Below are positions 1 through 7,256 of a stretch of DNA of 59,007 nt, in pieces. The notes beneath the pieces were generated by a model, which worked only from the letters and a program-made list of their open reading frames with translations, was not told where the DNA came from and ran no database searches. Source of the stretch: NVTR01 sp036479015 (GTDB lineage: Bacteria > Pseudomonadota > Alphaproteobacteria > Rhodobacterales > Rhodobacteraceae); NCBI GenBank assembly GCA_036479015.1, contig JAZGFB010000012.1, positions 1 through 59,007 on the forward strand, written 5' to 3'. Positions within the stretch are counted from its first letter, which is position 1. The number at the start of each line of letters is the position of its first letter. A program made the translations under genes and the position numbers.

Positions 1-2
1 AG

Positions 3-170
3 AACATCTTTGAAACAATAGAGGAGGCTCAGGAACAGGCCACAGATTGGCTCTGGACATACAACAATCCCTCTCATGGTTTGCAAGCAAACCACTGCCG
101 GGCAATGGACCGACCCAACATGGGCATCGGTGGGATCACACCCGCTATGAAACTGAAACTAACCGCGTAA
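3..170 (+). pseudogene. IS3-family transposase (OrfB), C-terminal fragment
   Basis: The open frame entering from the left edge encodes the last 55 residues of an integrase-type transposase. The ending (DRPNMGIGGITPAMKL followed by a few residues) is the usual C-terminus of IS3-family OrfB proteins, which cut and join the element's ends. The catalytic DDE region lies outside the window, so whether the whole gene is intact cannot be judged. Odd feature: codons 69-107 add 13 residues between YNN and DRPN, where I would expect these to be joined or nearly so. The extra piece is in frame and contains a palindrome. Family assignment is confident; calling it a pseudogene is an inference from the insertion. 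Confidence 0.75.
69..107 (+). repeat. 39-bp in-frame insert with palindrome inside the transposase
   Basis: This segment interrupts the conserved transposase C-terminus without breaking the frame. It carries a perfect inverted repeat, GGTTTGCAAGCAAACC (78-93), with 7-bp arms and a 2-base centre. It resembles in kind the small palindromic elements of some alphaproteobacteria that insert in frame into genes, but I cannot match it to a named family. The boundaries are inferred from my memory of the usual protein sequence. Confidence 0.4.
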
Positions 171-212
171 TTCTACAAGCGGGCCCCATTAATAATGGGG
201 GGATTACCCCTG
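171..212. mobile_element. Probable right end of the IS element
   Basis: Directly after the transposase stop is a short non-coding tail containing a perfect hairpin, CCCCATTA-A-TAATGGGG (184-200), and then a run ending in GGATTACCCC. Such a structure right after the transposase is typical of the terminal inverted repeat of IS3-type elements. The exact end and the target duplication cannot be fixed because the left end is outside the window. Confidence 0.5.
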
Positions 213-326
213 GACGAAAATAGTGCTTCGTCAAGGTTGATTGTTAGGATTGGCTTGATTGCAATGGCCGCCGGCATCTGTGTGACAGGTCTCGTTTTTG
301 AACTGGGTATTCTGGAGAAAATGTAA
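213..326 (+). pseudogene. C-terminal tail of a gene cut by the IS
   Basis: A frame running out of the IS end encodes about 37 residues with one strongly hydrophobic stretch (around IGLIAMAAGICVTGLVF) and a short charged end, as in the last transmembrane helix of a small membrane protein. There is no ribosome binding site of its own; the only upstream ATG (195) lies inside the IS-end hairpin. I infer that the IS inserted into this gene and that the 5' part lies left of the element. The stop overlaps an ATG (TAATG) that opens an 18-codon frame ending at 382, too short to call a gene. From 383 to 476 I see nothing recognisable apart from a run of C residues near 421. Confidence 0.35.
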
Positions 327-476
327 TGGGAAGAAATATTGATATATCCGATACATCAGCGAGCGGCGCAACAATCAGCTGAGCTTTTGCATGATCGGCG
401 GAGAGCATAGCAGACACTACCCCCCCCTGCAAGCGGCCGGCAGCTTACACCGCCAGCCCCGCCCATCATCGACCCC

Positions 477-1193
477 TTAAAAGTCACCTGTTGCAGCCGC
501 TTCCATGATGGCCTCAATATTCTCGCGCACCCGGATAGCGCGCTCACGCAGGTCATCCGATATCCGGTTCGGGTTCGGGCTGGTGTCAAACCAGCGCACA
601 TCCCAGTCCAGCGTCGTCAGCCAGATCTGGCCCTCTGCGTCTTCCATCACCGCAATCCGGCACGGCAGCAAGGCGGAAAATTCCAGCGAATAGTTCAGGA
701 TCAGCCGCATGGTGATCAAGTCGCAAAAGCTAAAATATTCCAGCCGCGGGCTGTCGGGGTCAAAGGTTTCGCGCAGCACCACATAGGGCGTGTTATGCCC
801 GGTGGGGCGCATGTTCAGGTCCAGCGCCTTGGAATTCAGCGATTCAACCACCTCATCAAAGCTTAGCTCTGGCAGCGCCATTTTCTTGGCCACCATAAAC
901 CCCATAATGTCGCGCACCGACAGCGGATTGCCTGCCATGATCATCTGCATGAATTTCATCTTGGCATCTGCAGACATGATCGGCACCATGGTGTTTTCAA
1001 CATGGTCCTCGGCGGGCCGGGTTGGCATAACCATGCTGGTTAAATCAGTGCGCCCCTGCACCGGGGCATCGCCCGACACAAACGACTTGGCGTTGTATTC
1101 GGTAATTTCTTCTTCGGTGGCTTGCGCGCTGGCAACCCCTGCCATGGCCAGCAAACCAACCAACGGCCCAACCACATATTGAAATGATTTCAT
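477..1193 (-). CDS. DUF302 domain protein, secreted
   Basis: The 238-residue product begins with a clear signal peptide (hydrophobic core at residues 7-20, cleavage likely after ASA), so it is probably periplasmic. The C-terminal half, including the stretch FSALLPCRIAVMEDAEGQIW followed by LTTLDW, is typical of DUF302, a small alpha/beta domain often found in sulfur-oxidation and redox loci but without an assigned reaction. The N-terminal half (about 25-115) is methionine-rich (PIMSADAKMKFMQMIMAG), echoing the upstream neighbour. It is transcribed after the methionine-repeat gene across a 72-base gap and is probably in the same operon. A GGGAGAG ribosome site precedes the ATG. Family call is good; function unknown. 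Confidence 0.8.
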   Translation of the reverse strand: MKSFQYVVGPLVGLLAMAGVASAQATEEEITEYNAKSFVSGDAPVQGRTDLTSMVMPTRPAEDHVENTMVPIMSADAKMKFMQMIMAGNPLSVRDIMGFMVAKKMALPELSFDEVVESLNSKALDLNMRPTGHNTPYVVLRETFDPDSPRLEYFSFCDLITMRLILNYSLEFSALLPCRIAVMEDAEGQIWLTTLDWDVRWFDTSPNPNRISDDLRERAIRVRENIEAIMEAAATGDF

Positions 1194-1265
1194 TTCGCTC
1201 TCCCTGAAATATTATGCTTTGCCGGGCCGGACAAAATCCGACCCGGACCAATCAATCTCGTTGGA

Positions 1266-2075
1266 TCAACCGTCGTCTGTGGTGGAACTGATCGCATCGC
1301 TGATTGCAGGTGCGGCACCTTTCAGCATTTCCGGCATCAATGTCATCATCGACATCATTGATGACATCATGGTCATCATCAATTCCGGGCTCATGATTTC
1401 CATCATGCTGTCCATCATGCTCGGGTCCGTCATGATACCAACCCAAGAATTCATCATTTCAGGCGACATCATCGACATCATGCCCTTCATCATGTCGGGG
1501 TTGGTCATCATGCTCATCCAGGTGGTCATCATTTCAGGTGACAGCATGGACATCATAGATTTCATCATTTCCGGATTGGTCATCATCGACATCCAGGTGT
1601 TCATCATTTCCGGAGTCATCATCCCGGTCATCATTTCCATCATAGCCGGATCGGTCATGATCTTCATGAACGGCTCAATCATCTCGGGCTTGGCCATGCT
1701 CATCATTGCGTTGATCAGCGCCGGGTCGGTCATCATACCCATCCAGCTGTTGATCATTTCAGGGTTGCCAAAGTTCATCATAGTTTTCATGAAATCCGGG
1801 TTGGTCATCACGGTCATGAACGGTACGAACATTTCCGGATCAGCGAATTTCATCATCGCCTCAAACATCGCCGGGTTTGACATGATTTCCATGAAACTGG
1901 TCAAGGTTTGCGGGTTAATCATGGACCCAAAGCCGCTGATAAAATCTGAATCGGTGAACATGCTGGTGATGTCGCTGGTTTGCGCCACAGCCGGGGCGAA
2001 AGTGGCGCTGAGAGGCAAGGCCAGCAACATGGCTGTTGTTCCGGCAAGCATTATTTTTCTAGGTGCAATAATCAT
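1266..2075 (-). CDS. Methionine-rich 25-residue repeat protein, secreted
   Basis: The 269-residue protein starts with a signal peptide (about 1-31, ending AVAQ), then has eight consecutive 25-residue repeats (residues 40-239) and a short Ser/Thr/Asp-rich tail. Each repeat reads roughly M-[ST]-[ND]-P-x-M-M-x-x-M-M-x-M-x-x-P-E-M-M-x-x-W-M-x-M and itself looks like two related half-units of 13 and 12 residues. By my count 71 of 269 residues are methionine; repeats 5-8 are richest. No cysteine or histidine cluster is present. I recognise no named family. Methionine arrays can bind Cu(I)/Ag(I) or absorb oxidants, but that is inference. It is the first gene of a probable operon with the DUF302 protein and has a good promoter upstream. 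Confidence 0.8.
   Translation of the reverse strand: MIIAPRKIMLAGTTAMLLALPLSATFAPAVAQTSDITSMFTDSDFISGFGSMINPQTLTSFMEIMSNPAMFEAMMKFADPEMFVPFMTVMTNPDFMKTMMNFGNPEMINSWMGMMTDPALINAMMSMAKPEMIEPFMKIMTDPAMMEMMTGMMTPEMMNTWMSMMTNPEMMKSMMSMLSPEMMTTWMSMMTNPDMMKGMMSMMSPEMMNSWVGIMTDPSMMDSMMEIMSPELMMTMMSSMMSMMTLMPEMLKGAAPAISDAISSTTDDG
1359..1958 (-). repeat. Eight tandem 75-bp coding repeats
   Basis: This is the DNA coding for the eight 25-residue repeats. The units keep exactly the same length with no gaps, while their sequence varies, the first unit being the most diverged (two methionines) and the last four the most alike. On the plus strand it appears as long CAT/ATC runs. Constant length with diverged sequence points to an old, selected array and not to recent slippage. 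Confidence 0.85.
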
Positions 2076-2169
2076 TGGTCTGTCAACTTTCCTAATTCGT
2101 TTCCGTCATCTCCAGTGGCGGTTGGGAAGGTCAATATTCAAACTATTACGGCACCATCTGGTTGATGGT

Positions 2170-2197
2170 ATCATATTCATTATTTATAATATGTAAA
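2170..2197 (-). promoter_or_regulatory. Probable sigma-70 promoter for the Met-repeat/DUF302 operon
   Basis: Read on the minus strand, TTTACA (2192-2197) is followed after 16 bases by TATGAT (2170-2175), in an AT-rich stretch unlike its surroundings. Transcription would start near 2163, about 88 bases before the Met-repeat ATG. This suggests the pair can be expressed independently of the radical SAM gene upstream. Confidence 0.5.
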
Positions 2198-2244
2198 TAT
2201 ATTATTTGATGCCGCTTGCAAAACGCCTGCCCATCAGCGTCATT

Positions 2245-3198
2245 TCACGCCGAACAGCTGGCACCGCCTAGAACACAAAACTTTGCACAATGGGGATGGT
2301 TCAGCGCCACATCGCCCTCGGCCTCAGCCAATGTTGTGCCCAGCTCAAATTCAGGCGCATAGGGCAACAGCGTACAGGCCAGAACGGCAGGGGCATCGGC
2401 CCCTTTGCGCTTGACCACCATGCGCGACGACGCACACATCACCTGTTCCGGCTTCTTGTTCAATATGTCCCAACAGGCGGTGGTAATTTCAGGCACATCG
2501 ACATTTTCATCCATCTCAGGGAACAACACCGTTGCCCCCGGATCATCGGCATCAATCTTAAACCCGTGCTTGGCGTAAAACCCGGCATAGCCGGCCCGCG
2601 AACTGGCGTCAGTTTCGCCCCATATGGTGCGCCCGGCCACAGTCATTTGAAACCCGTTATCACGCAACCAGAACATACCCGTCAAAGTCTTATCAAACGT
2701 CCCTGCCCCACGTTCCTTATCGTGGAAATCAGCACCGTAGTGATCCACCGATATCCGCAATGTCAGCCTGTCGCCAAATTCGGCCTGCAACGCCAGCAGC
2801 CCGGCCCGCATACCGGGGCGCATCATCGGGCGCATGGCATTGGTCAGGATCAGCACCTGAAACCCAGCCGCAAGCGACACCCGCGCCAGCGCGATCATAT
2901 TCGGGTTCATGAACGGCTCTCCGCCGGTAAAACCGATTTCCTTAATCGGCCAGCCGCGATCCACGATCTGCCCCAGGTAATCACTTACCTCAGCCTCGGA
3001 AATATACACCAGGCGGTCATTGCTGGGCGAGCTTTCAATATAACAGCGTTCACAGGTGATGTTGCACAGGGTTCCGGTGTTAAACCACAGGGTTTCAGGG
3101 TTGCTAAACGCCACCCGCGCCCGTGCTTCACCCTTGGAAGTCACCTCAGGATGTTCAAACTTGCCATATGATTGAGCAACAGCTGTTTGTAAGTTCAT
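2245..3198 (-). CDS. Radical SAM protein with extra C-terminal cysteines
   Basis: The product (317 residues) carries the radical SAM cluster motif CNITCERC (Cys45, Cys49, Cys52) and the SAM-binding GGEP (about 92-95), so it should generate a 5'-deoxyadenosyl radical. The last third has five more cysteines (255, 275, 304, 308, 315), arranged as in proteins with an auxiliary iron-sulfur cluster (SPASM/twitch-like). I chose the ATG at 3198: the longer frame would run into the zwf gene and its upstream part is not protein-like. The substrate is unknown. It lies on the same strand as the Met-repeat operon, 169 bases upstream, and divergent from zwf. Confidence 0.8.
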   Translation of the reverse strand: MNLQTAVAQSYGKFEHPEVTSKGEARARVAFSNPETLWFNTGTLCNITCERCYIESSPSNDRLVYISEAEVSDYLGQIVDRGWPIKEIGFTGGEPFMNPNMIALARVSLAAGFQVLILTNAMRPMMRPGMRAGLLALQAEFGDRLTLRISVDHYGADFHDKERGAGTFDKTLTGMFWLRDNGFQMTVAGRTIWGETDASSRAGYAGFYAKHGFKIDADDPGATVLFPEMDENVDVPEITTACWDILNKKPEQVMCASSRMVVKRKGADAPAVLACTLLPYAPEFELGTTLAEAEGDVALNHPHCAKFCVLGGASCSA

Positions 3199-3280
3199 AT
3201 CAATCGGTCCCAGATTATGCCGACCTACAGCTATAACGCACCAGCAGGCATTTAAACCCCCATAGTTTTCACTGACGTGG

Positions 3281-3308
3281 TTGTGATGCTGCTCAACACT
3301 GCTAGACT
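3281..3308 (+). promoter_or_regulatory. Possible promoter for zwf-pgl-pgi
   Basis: TTGTGA (3281-3286) and TAGACT (3303-3308) are separated by 16 bases and match four of six consensus positions each. The start would be near 3315, giving a leader of about 56 bases before zwf. It is moderate evidence, strengthened by the palindrome just downstream. Confidence 0.35.
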
Positions 3309-3335
3309 TTGTGCCAGTGTGACGGTATGACCCGC

Positions 3336-3349
3336 CGTTAGCGCTATCA
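3336..3349. promoter_or_regulatory. LacI-family-like operator before zwf
   Basis: CGTTAGCGCTATCA contains the palindromic core TTAGCGCTA and resembles the TGATAGCGCTATCA-type sites bound by LacI-family sugar regulators in Rhodobacterales. It lies 21 bases before the zwf start and downstream of the predicted transcription start, where a repressor would block elongation. The regulator gene is not in the window. Confidence 0.4.
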
Positions 3350-3370
3350 GATACATGAAGGACAGAATAA

Positions 3371-4825
3371 ATGGTCTCCAGAGTCATCCCGGTCGATCCA
3401 TTTGACCTTGTCATATTCGGCGGCACCGGTGATCTGGCGCGCCGTAAAATCCTGCCCGGCCTGCACCGCCGGTTTCTGGCCGGTCAACTGCCCGGCAACC
3501 CACAAATTATTGGCGCCGCGCGGGGCGACCTTGACACACAGGGCTACCGTGACATGGTGCGCGAAGCGATCCGCGAATTTGGCGATGCCGAAGACCAAGC
3601 CGATGACACGCTCAACGCCTTTCTGGCCCACCTGCACTATGTTTCCATTGACGCTATGGGTGACAAAGGCTGGCCCGAGCTGGCCAAACTGATCCGCCCC
3701 GGACATGTCCACGCCTACTACTTTTCCGTTGGCCCCAGCCTGTTTGGCGACATTGCCGAACGATTACACGCCTACGGAATAGCTGATCAAAACAGCCGCA
3801 TCGTCGTGGAAAAACCCTTTGGCCGTGATCTGGCCAGCGCCCAAGACCTTAACAACACCCTGGCCACCCATTTCAAAGAAACCCAAATCTACCGGATCGA
3901 CCATTACCTGGGCAAGGAAACCGTGCAAAATCTGATGGCGGTGCGCTTTGGCAACATCCTGTTTGAACCGCTCTGGAACGCGCAATACGTGGATCACATA
4001 CAAATAACCGTCGCCGAAACCGTCGGCGTTGGTGGGCGCGGTGCCTATTACAATAAATCCGGCGCCATGCGCGACATGGTGCAAAACCACCTGATGCAAC
4101 TGCTCTGCCTCATCGCCATGGAACCGCCAAGCCGCTTTGACCCCGACGCAGTACGGGACGAAAAACTGAAAGTTATCCGCGCCTTAGAACCGGTTGTTCC
4201 ACATCACATCACCCGCGGCCAATACCATGCCACCGACAGCGAGCCCTCATATCGCGAAGACGCTGATGACCCGCGTTCGACAACGGAAAGCTTCATCGCC
4301 CTAAAATGCGAGATTGCCAATTGGCGCTGGAACGGCACACCGTTCTATCTGCGCACCGGCAAAAAACTTAAGGCCCGAACCAGCGAAATTGCCGTGGTGT
4401 TCAAAGACACACCGCACTCAATTTTCGGCCAGGAAACCGGCCAGCATCGCAATACCCTGTCGATCAAACTGCAACCCAACGAAGGCATCACCCTTAACGT
4501 GACCATCAAAGACCCCGGCCCCGGCGGCATGCGCCTGATTGACGTGCCCCTTGATATGACCTTCGCCGAGGCACTGGGGGATCAGGCGCTGGAAGGCCCG
4601 GACGCCTATGAACGCCTGATCATGGATGTGGTGCGGGGCGACCAAACCCTATTCATGCGCGGCGACGAAGTAGAGGCCGCCTGGGCCTGGACCGACCCCA
4701 TTATCGACGGCTGGGAAAAACGCGGCGAAGTGCCCAAACCCTATGACGTGGGCAGCACCGGCCCGGAAGATGCAAACATGCTGCTGCACCGGGATGGGCG
4801 GCGCTGGCGGGAGCTAAAGCCATGA
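3371..4825 (+). CDS. zwf: Glucose-6-phosphate 1-dehydrogenase
   Basis: Catalyses the NADP-linked oxidation of glucose 6-phosphate to 6-phosphogluconolactone in the cytoplasm, feeding the Entner-Doudoroff and pentose phosphate routes. The 484-residue length is normal. The N-terminal dinucleotide-binding GGTGDLA (17-23) and the substrate/catalytic motif RIDHYLGKE (175-183, with the catalytic His) are both intact. A GAAGGA site sits 8 bases before the ATG. It overlaps pgl by four bases (ATGA), and pgi follows directly, so the three steps around glucose 6-phosphate are co-transcribed. No edd or eda is seen here. The assignment is secure. Confidence 0.97.
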   Translation: MVSRVIPVDPFDLVIFGGTGDLARRKILPGLHRRFLAGQLPGNPQIIGAARGDLDTQGYRDMVREAIREFGDAEDQADDTLNAFLAHLHYVSIDAMGDKGWPELAKLIRPGHVHAYYFSVGPSLFGDIAERLHAYGIADQNSRIVVEKPFGRDLASAQDLNNTLATHFKETQIYRIDHYLGKETVQNLMAVRFGNILFEPLWNAQYVDHIQITVAETVGVGGRGAYYNKSGAMRDMVQNHLMQLLCLIAMEPPSRFDPDAVRDEKLKVIRALEPVVPHHITRGQYHATDSEPSYREDADDPRSTTESFIALKCEIANWRWNGTPFYLRTGKKLKARTSEIAVVFKDTPHSIFGQETGQHRNTLSIKLQPNEGITLNVTIKDPGPGGMRLIDVPLDMTFAEALGDQALEGPDAYERLIMDVVRGDQTLFMRGDEVEAAWAWTDPIIDGWEKRGEVPKPYDVGSTGPEDANMLLHRDGRRWRELKP

Positions 4826-5496
4826 AATTAATAGAATACCCTGACCGCGACATGATGATGATCGACCTGGCCAATATACTCGCCGAGGCGCTGTTTGATG
4901 AACTCTGCCTGTCAGACTGGGTTACCTTTGCCGTTCCCGGCGGCACCACGCCGGGGCCAATTTTTGATTATCTCAGTGCCACTGACCTAAAATGGCCCGG
5001 GGTCAATATCTTGCTCAGCGATGAACGCTGGCTGCCAGAATCAAACCCGCGCTCTAATACAAGATTGCTGCGCGAACGCCTGTTCACCGGCAACGCCGCC
5101 GCCGCCAGCCTGATCCCGCTTTACACCGACACGCCCGAACCGGAAGAAAAGCTTGACCTCTTGATCGCCAACCTAAAACCTTACCTGCCCATTGACGTTT
5201 TGCTGTTGGGCATGGGCGATGACATGCACACGGCATCGCTGTTTCCTGGGGCCGACCAACTTGCCGCCGCCCTGGCCCCGGATGCGCCCCCGCTTATGGC
5301 CATGCGTGCGCCCGGCGCGCCCGAACCCCGCGTCACCCTGACCGCCCCGGTTCTGGCCGCAGCCGCAAACAAACATATCGTCATCATGGGGGCAGAAAAA
5401 CGCGCCGCCTTTGAAACAGCCAAAGCCAGCACAGACCCAATGCTGGCCCCCGTCACCGCCATCTGGGCCAATGCCACCATCCACTGGGCTCCCTGA
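4822..5496 (+). CDS. pgl: 6-phosphogluconolactonase
   Basis: Hydrolyses the lactone made by Zwf to 6-phosphogluconate. The 224-residue protein has the family motifs VPGGTTP (38-44), SDERW (66-70) and GMGDDMHTASLFPG (130-143); in the last, the usual Gly before His is Met, probably tolerated. It belongs to the DevB/SOL type of lactonase (not the YbhE beta-propeller type). Translationally coupled to zwf by a 4-base overlap and followed one base after its stop by pgi. Confidence 0.95.
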   Translation: MKLIEYPDRDMMMIDLANILAEALFDELCLSDWVTFAVPGGTTPGPIFDYLSATDLKWPGVNILLSDERWLPESNPRSNTRLLRERLFTGNAAAASLIPLYTDTPEPEEKLDLLIANLKPYLPIDVLLLGMGDDMHTASLFPGADQLAAALAPDAPPLMAMRAPGAPEPRVTLTAPVLAAAANKHIVIMGAEKRAAFETAKASTDPMLAPVTAIWANATIHWAP

Positions 5497-5497
5497 T

Positions 5498-7108
5498 ATG
5501 AACTTTAATAAACTTACGCAACACTTTGAAAATAAACGGGATCGCTCTATCACCGACCTGTTTGATGACGCCCGTTCCAGCGATTTTTCCGTCCAAACCG
5601 ACGGCATGCTGTTTGACTATTCCAAAACCAACATTGACACAAACGCCCGCACCCTGCTGCTGGAACTGGCCAAGACTGCCAACCTGACCGCCAAGCGCGA
5701 CGCCATGTTTTCCGGTGCCACCCTCAACGAAACCGAAAACCGCGCCGTGCTGCACACCGCCCTGCGTAACCTGGATGCCACCCCGGTTATGGTTGACGGC
5801 GCTGACATCATGCCCGATGTGCTGAACACGCTGCAGCGCATGGGCGATTTTGCCACCGGCATCCGCACCGGCACCATTCAAACCGCCCAAGACCAGACCT
5901 TCACCGATATCGTCAACATCGGCATCGGCGGCTCTGACCTGGGCCCGGCCATGGCATGCCTGGCGCTGGCCCCATACCACGACGGCCCGCGCACCCACTT
6001 TGTGTCCAACGTCGATGGCGCCCATATCCACGACACACTAAAGGGGCTGAACCCGGCCACCACCCTGGTCATCATCGCCTCAAAAACCTTCACCACCATT
6101 GAAACCATGACCAATGCACAAACCGCAAAGGACTGGTTACAAACAGTAATTCCCCCCGGCGACACCGGAAAACACCTGGCCGCCCTGTCCTCTGCAACAG
6201 AAAAAACCACTGAGTGGGGCATCGACCCAGCCCGTGTTTTCGGCTTTGAAGACTGGGTAGGTGGCCGTTACTCGCTTTGGGGCCCCATCGGTCTGTCGCT
6301 CATGCTCGCTATCGGTCCACAAAAATTCGCAGAATTTTTGACCGGCGCACACTCCATGGATCAGCACTTCAAATCCGCACCTTTGGCGCAAAACATGCCG
6401 GTCATGCTGGCCCTCACCGGCATTTGGCACAATCAGATCTGTGGTTACGCCACCCGCGCCGTGCTGCCCTATGATCAACGCCTGTCGCGCCTGCCCGCCT
6501 ATTTCCAGCAGCTGGAAATGGAAAGCAACGGCAAGCGTGTCGCCATGGACGGCAGCGACCTGCCCGGTCATTCCGGCCCGGTGGTCTGGGGCGAACCCGG
6601 CACCAACGGCCAGCATGCATTTTACCAGCTTATCCACCAGGGCACCCGCGTGGTGCCGTGTGAATTCATGATCGCCGCCCGCGGCCATGAACCGGAACTG
6701 GCAAACCAGCACGAATTACTGATCGCCAACTGCCTGGCCCAGTCCGAGGCCCTGATGCGCGGCCGCACATTGGACCAAGCCCGCCACCTTATGGCCGCCA
6801 AAGGCCAAACTGGCGATGAGCTTGAACGCCAAGCCCGCCATCGCGTCTTTCCGGGCAACCGCCCCAGCACCACGCTGGTTTACCCCCAACTCACCCCGCA
6901 TACACTGGGCCAAATCATTGCACTCTATGAGCACCGGGTGTTCGTCGAAGGCGTGGTTCTGGGGATCAATTCGTTTGACCAATGGGGGGTGGAACTTGGC
7001 AAAGAACTGGCCGTGGCCCTGCAACCGGTGGTCAATGGCGAACAAAGCGCTGATGACAAAGATGGTTCCACCCAAATGCTGGTGAAATACCTGCAAAATC
7101 CGCATTAA
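5498..7108 (+). CDS. pgi: Glucose-6-phosphate isomerase
   Basis: Interconverts glucose 6-phosphate and fructose 6-phosphate. The 536-residue protein contains the family hallmarks GRYSLWGPIGLS and QLEMESNGK, plus the C-terminal GVVLGINSFDQWGVELGK region, and has the usual length. The frame is open further upstream, but the ATG at 5498, one base after the pgl stop, gives the normal N-terminus; the extension would duplicate pgl coding sequence in another frame. Third gene of the zwf-pgl-pgi operon, which suggests fructose 6-phosphate can be recycled into the Entner-Doudoroff route. Confidence 0.96.
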   Translation: MNFNKLTQHFENKRDRSITDLFDDARSSDFSVQTDGMLFDYSKTNIDTNARTLLLELAKTANLTAKRDAMFSGATLNETENRAVLHTALRNLDATPVMVDGADIMPDVLNTLQRMGDFATGIRTGTIQTAQDQTFTDIVNIGIGGSDLGPAMACLALAPYHDGPRTHFVSNVDGAHIHDTLKGLNPATTLVIIASKTFTTIETMTNAQTAKDWLQTVIPPGDTGKHLAALSSATEKTTEWGIDPARVFGFEDWVGGRYSLWGPIGLSLMLAIGPQKFAEFLTGAHSMDQHFKSAPLAQNMPVMLALTGIWHNQICGYATRAVLPYDQRLSRLPAYFQQLEMESNGKRVAMDGSDLPGHSGPVVWGEPGTNGQHAFYQLIHQGTRVVPCEFMIAARGHEPELANQHELLIANCLAQSEALMRGRTLDQARHLMAAKGQTGDELERQARHRVFPGNRPSTTLVYPQLTPHTLGQIIALYEHRVFVEGVVLGINSFDQWGVELGKELAVALQPVVNGEQSADDKDGSTQMLVKYLQNPH

Positions 7109-7126
7109 GACGGCAAAATCTGTGAT

Positions 7127-7200
7127 TGGAGCGGGTGAAGGGAATCGAACCCTCGTATTCAGCTTGGGAAGCTGCTGCTCTACCATTGAGCTACACCCGC
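7127..7200 (-). tRNA. tRNA-Gly (CCC)
   Basis: The minus strand folds as a full cloverleaf: acceptor GCGGGTG paired with CACCCGC, D-arm GCTC/GAGC, T-arm GAGGG-TTCGATT-CCCTT and an encoded CCA end. The anticodon loop TTCCCAA gives anticodon CCC, decoding GGG. The first anticodon-stem pair (G-A) is mismatched; I recall the same in related alphaproteobacterial tRNA-Gly. Confidence 0.92.
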
Positions 7201-7256
7201 TTTCCAAGCAAGCAGCTACCCAATCAAACCGCGCCCGTCAAGCGCTCAGCCCCCGC

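Noticed and set aside
1219..2196. Long plus-strand open frame opposite the Met-repeat gene (325 codons, Ile/Ser-rich).
   Set aside because: It is the mirror of CAT/ATG-rich repeats on the minus strand; no ribosome site and no sensible protein pattern, while the minus-strand product has a signal peptide and regular repeats.
2290..3171. Plus-strand frame of 293 codons opposite the radical SAM gene.
   Set aside because: Antisense shadow; the minus-strand frame has the CxxxCxxC and GGEP motifs.
3199..3426. N-terminal extension of the radical SAM protein up to 3426.
   Set aside because: It would overlap zwf and its promoter/operator region, and the extra 76 residues look non-coding; the ATG at 3198 gives a normal start.
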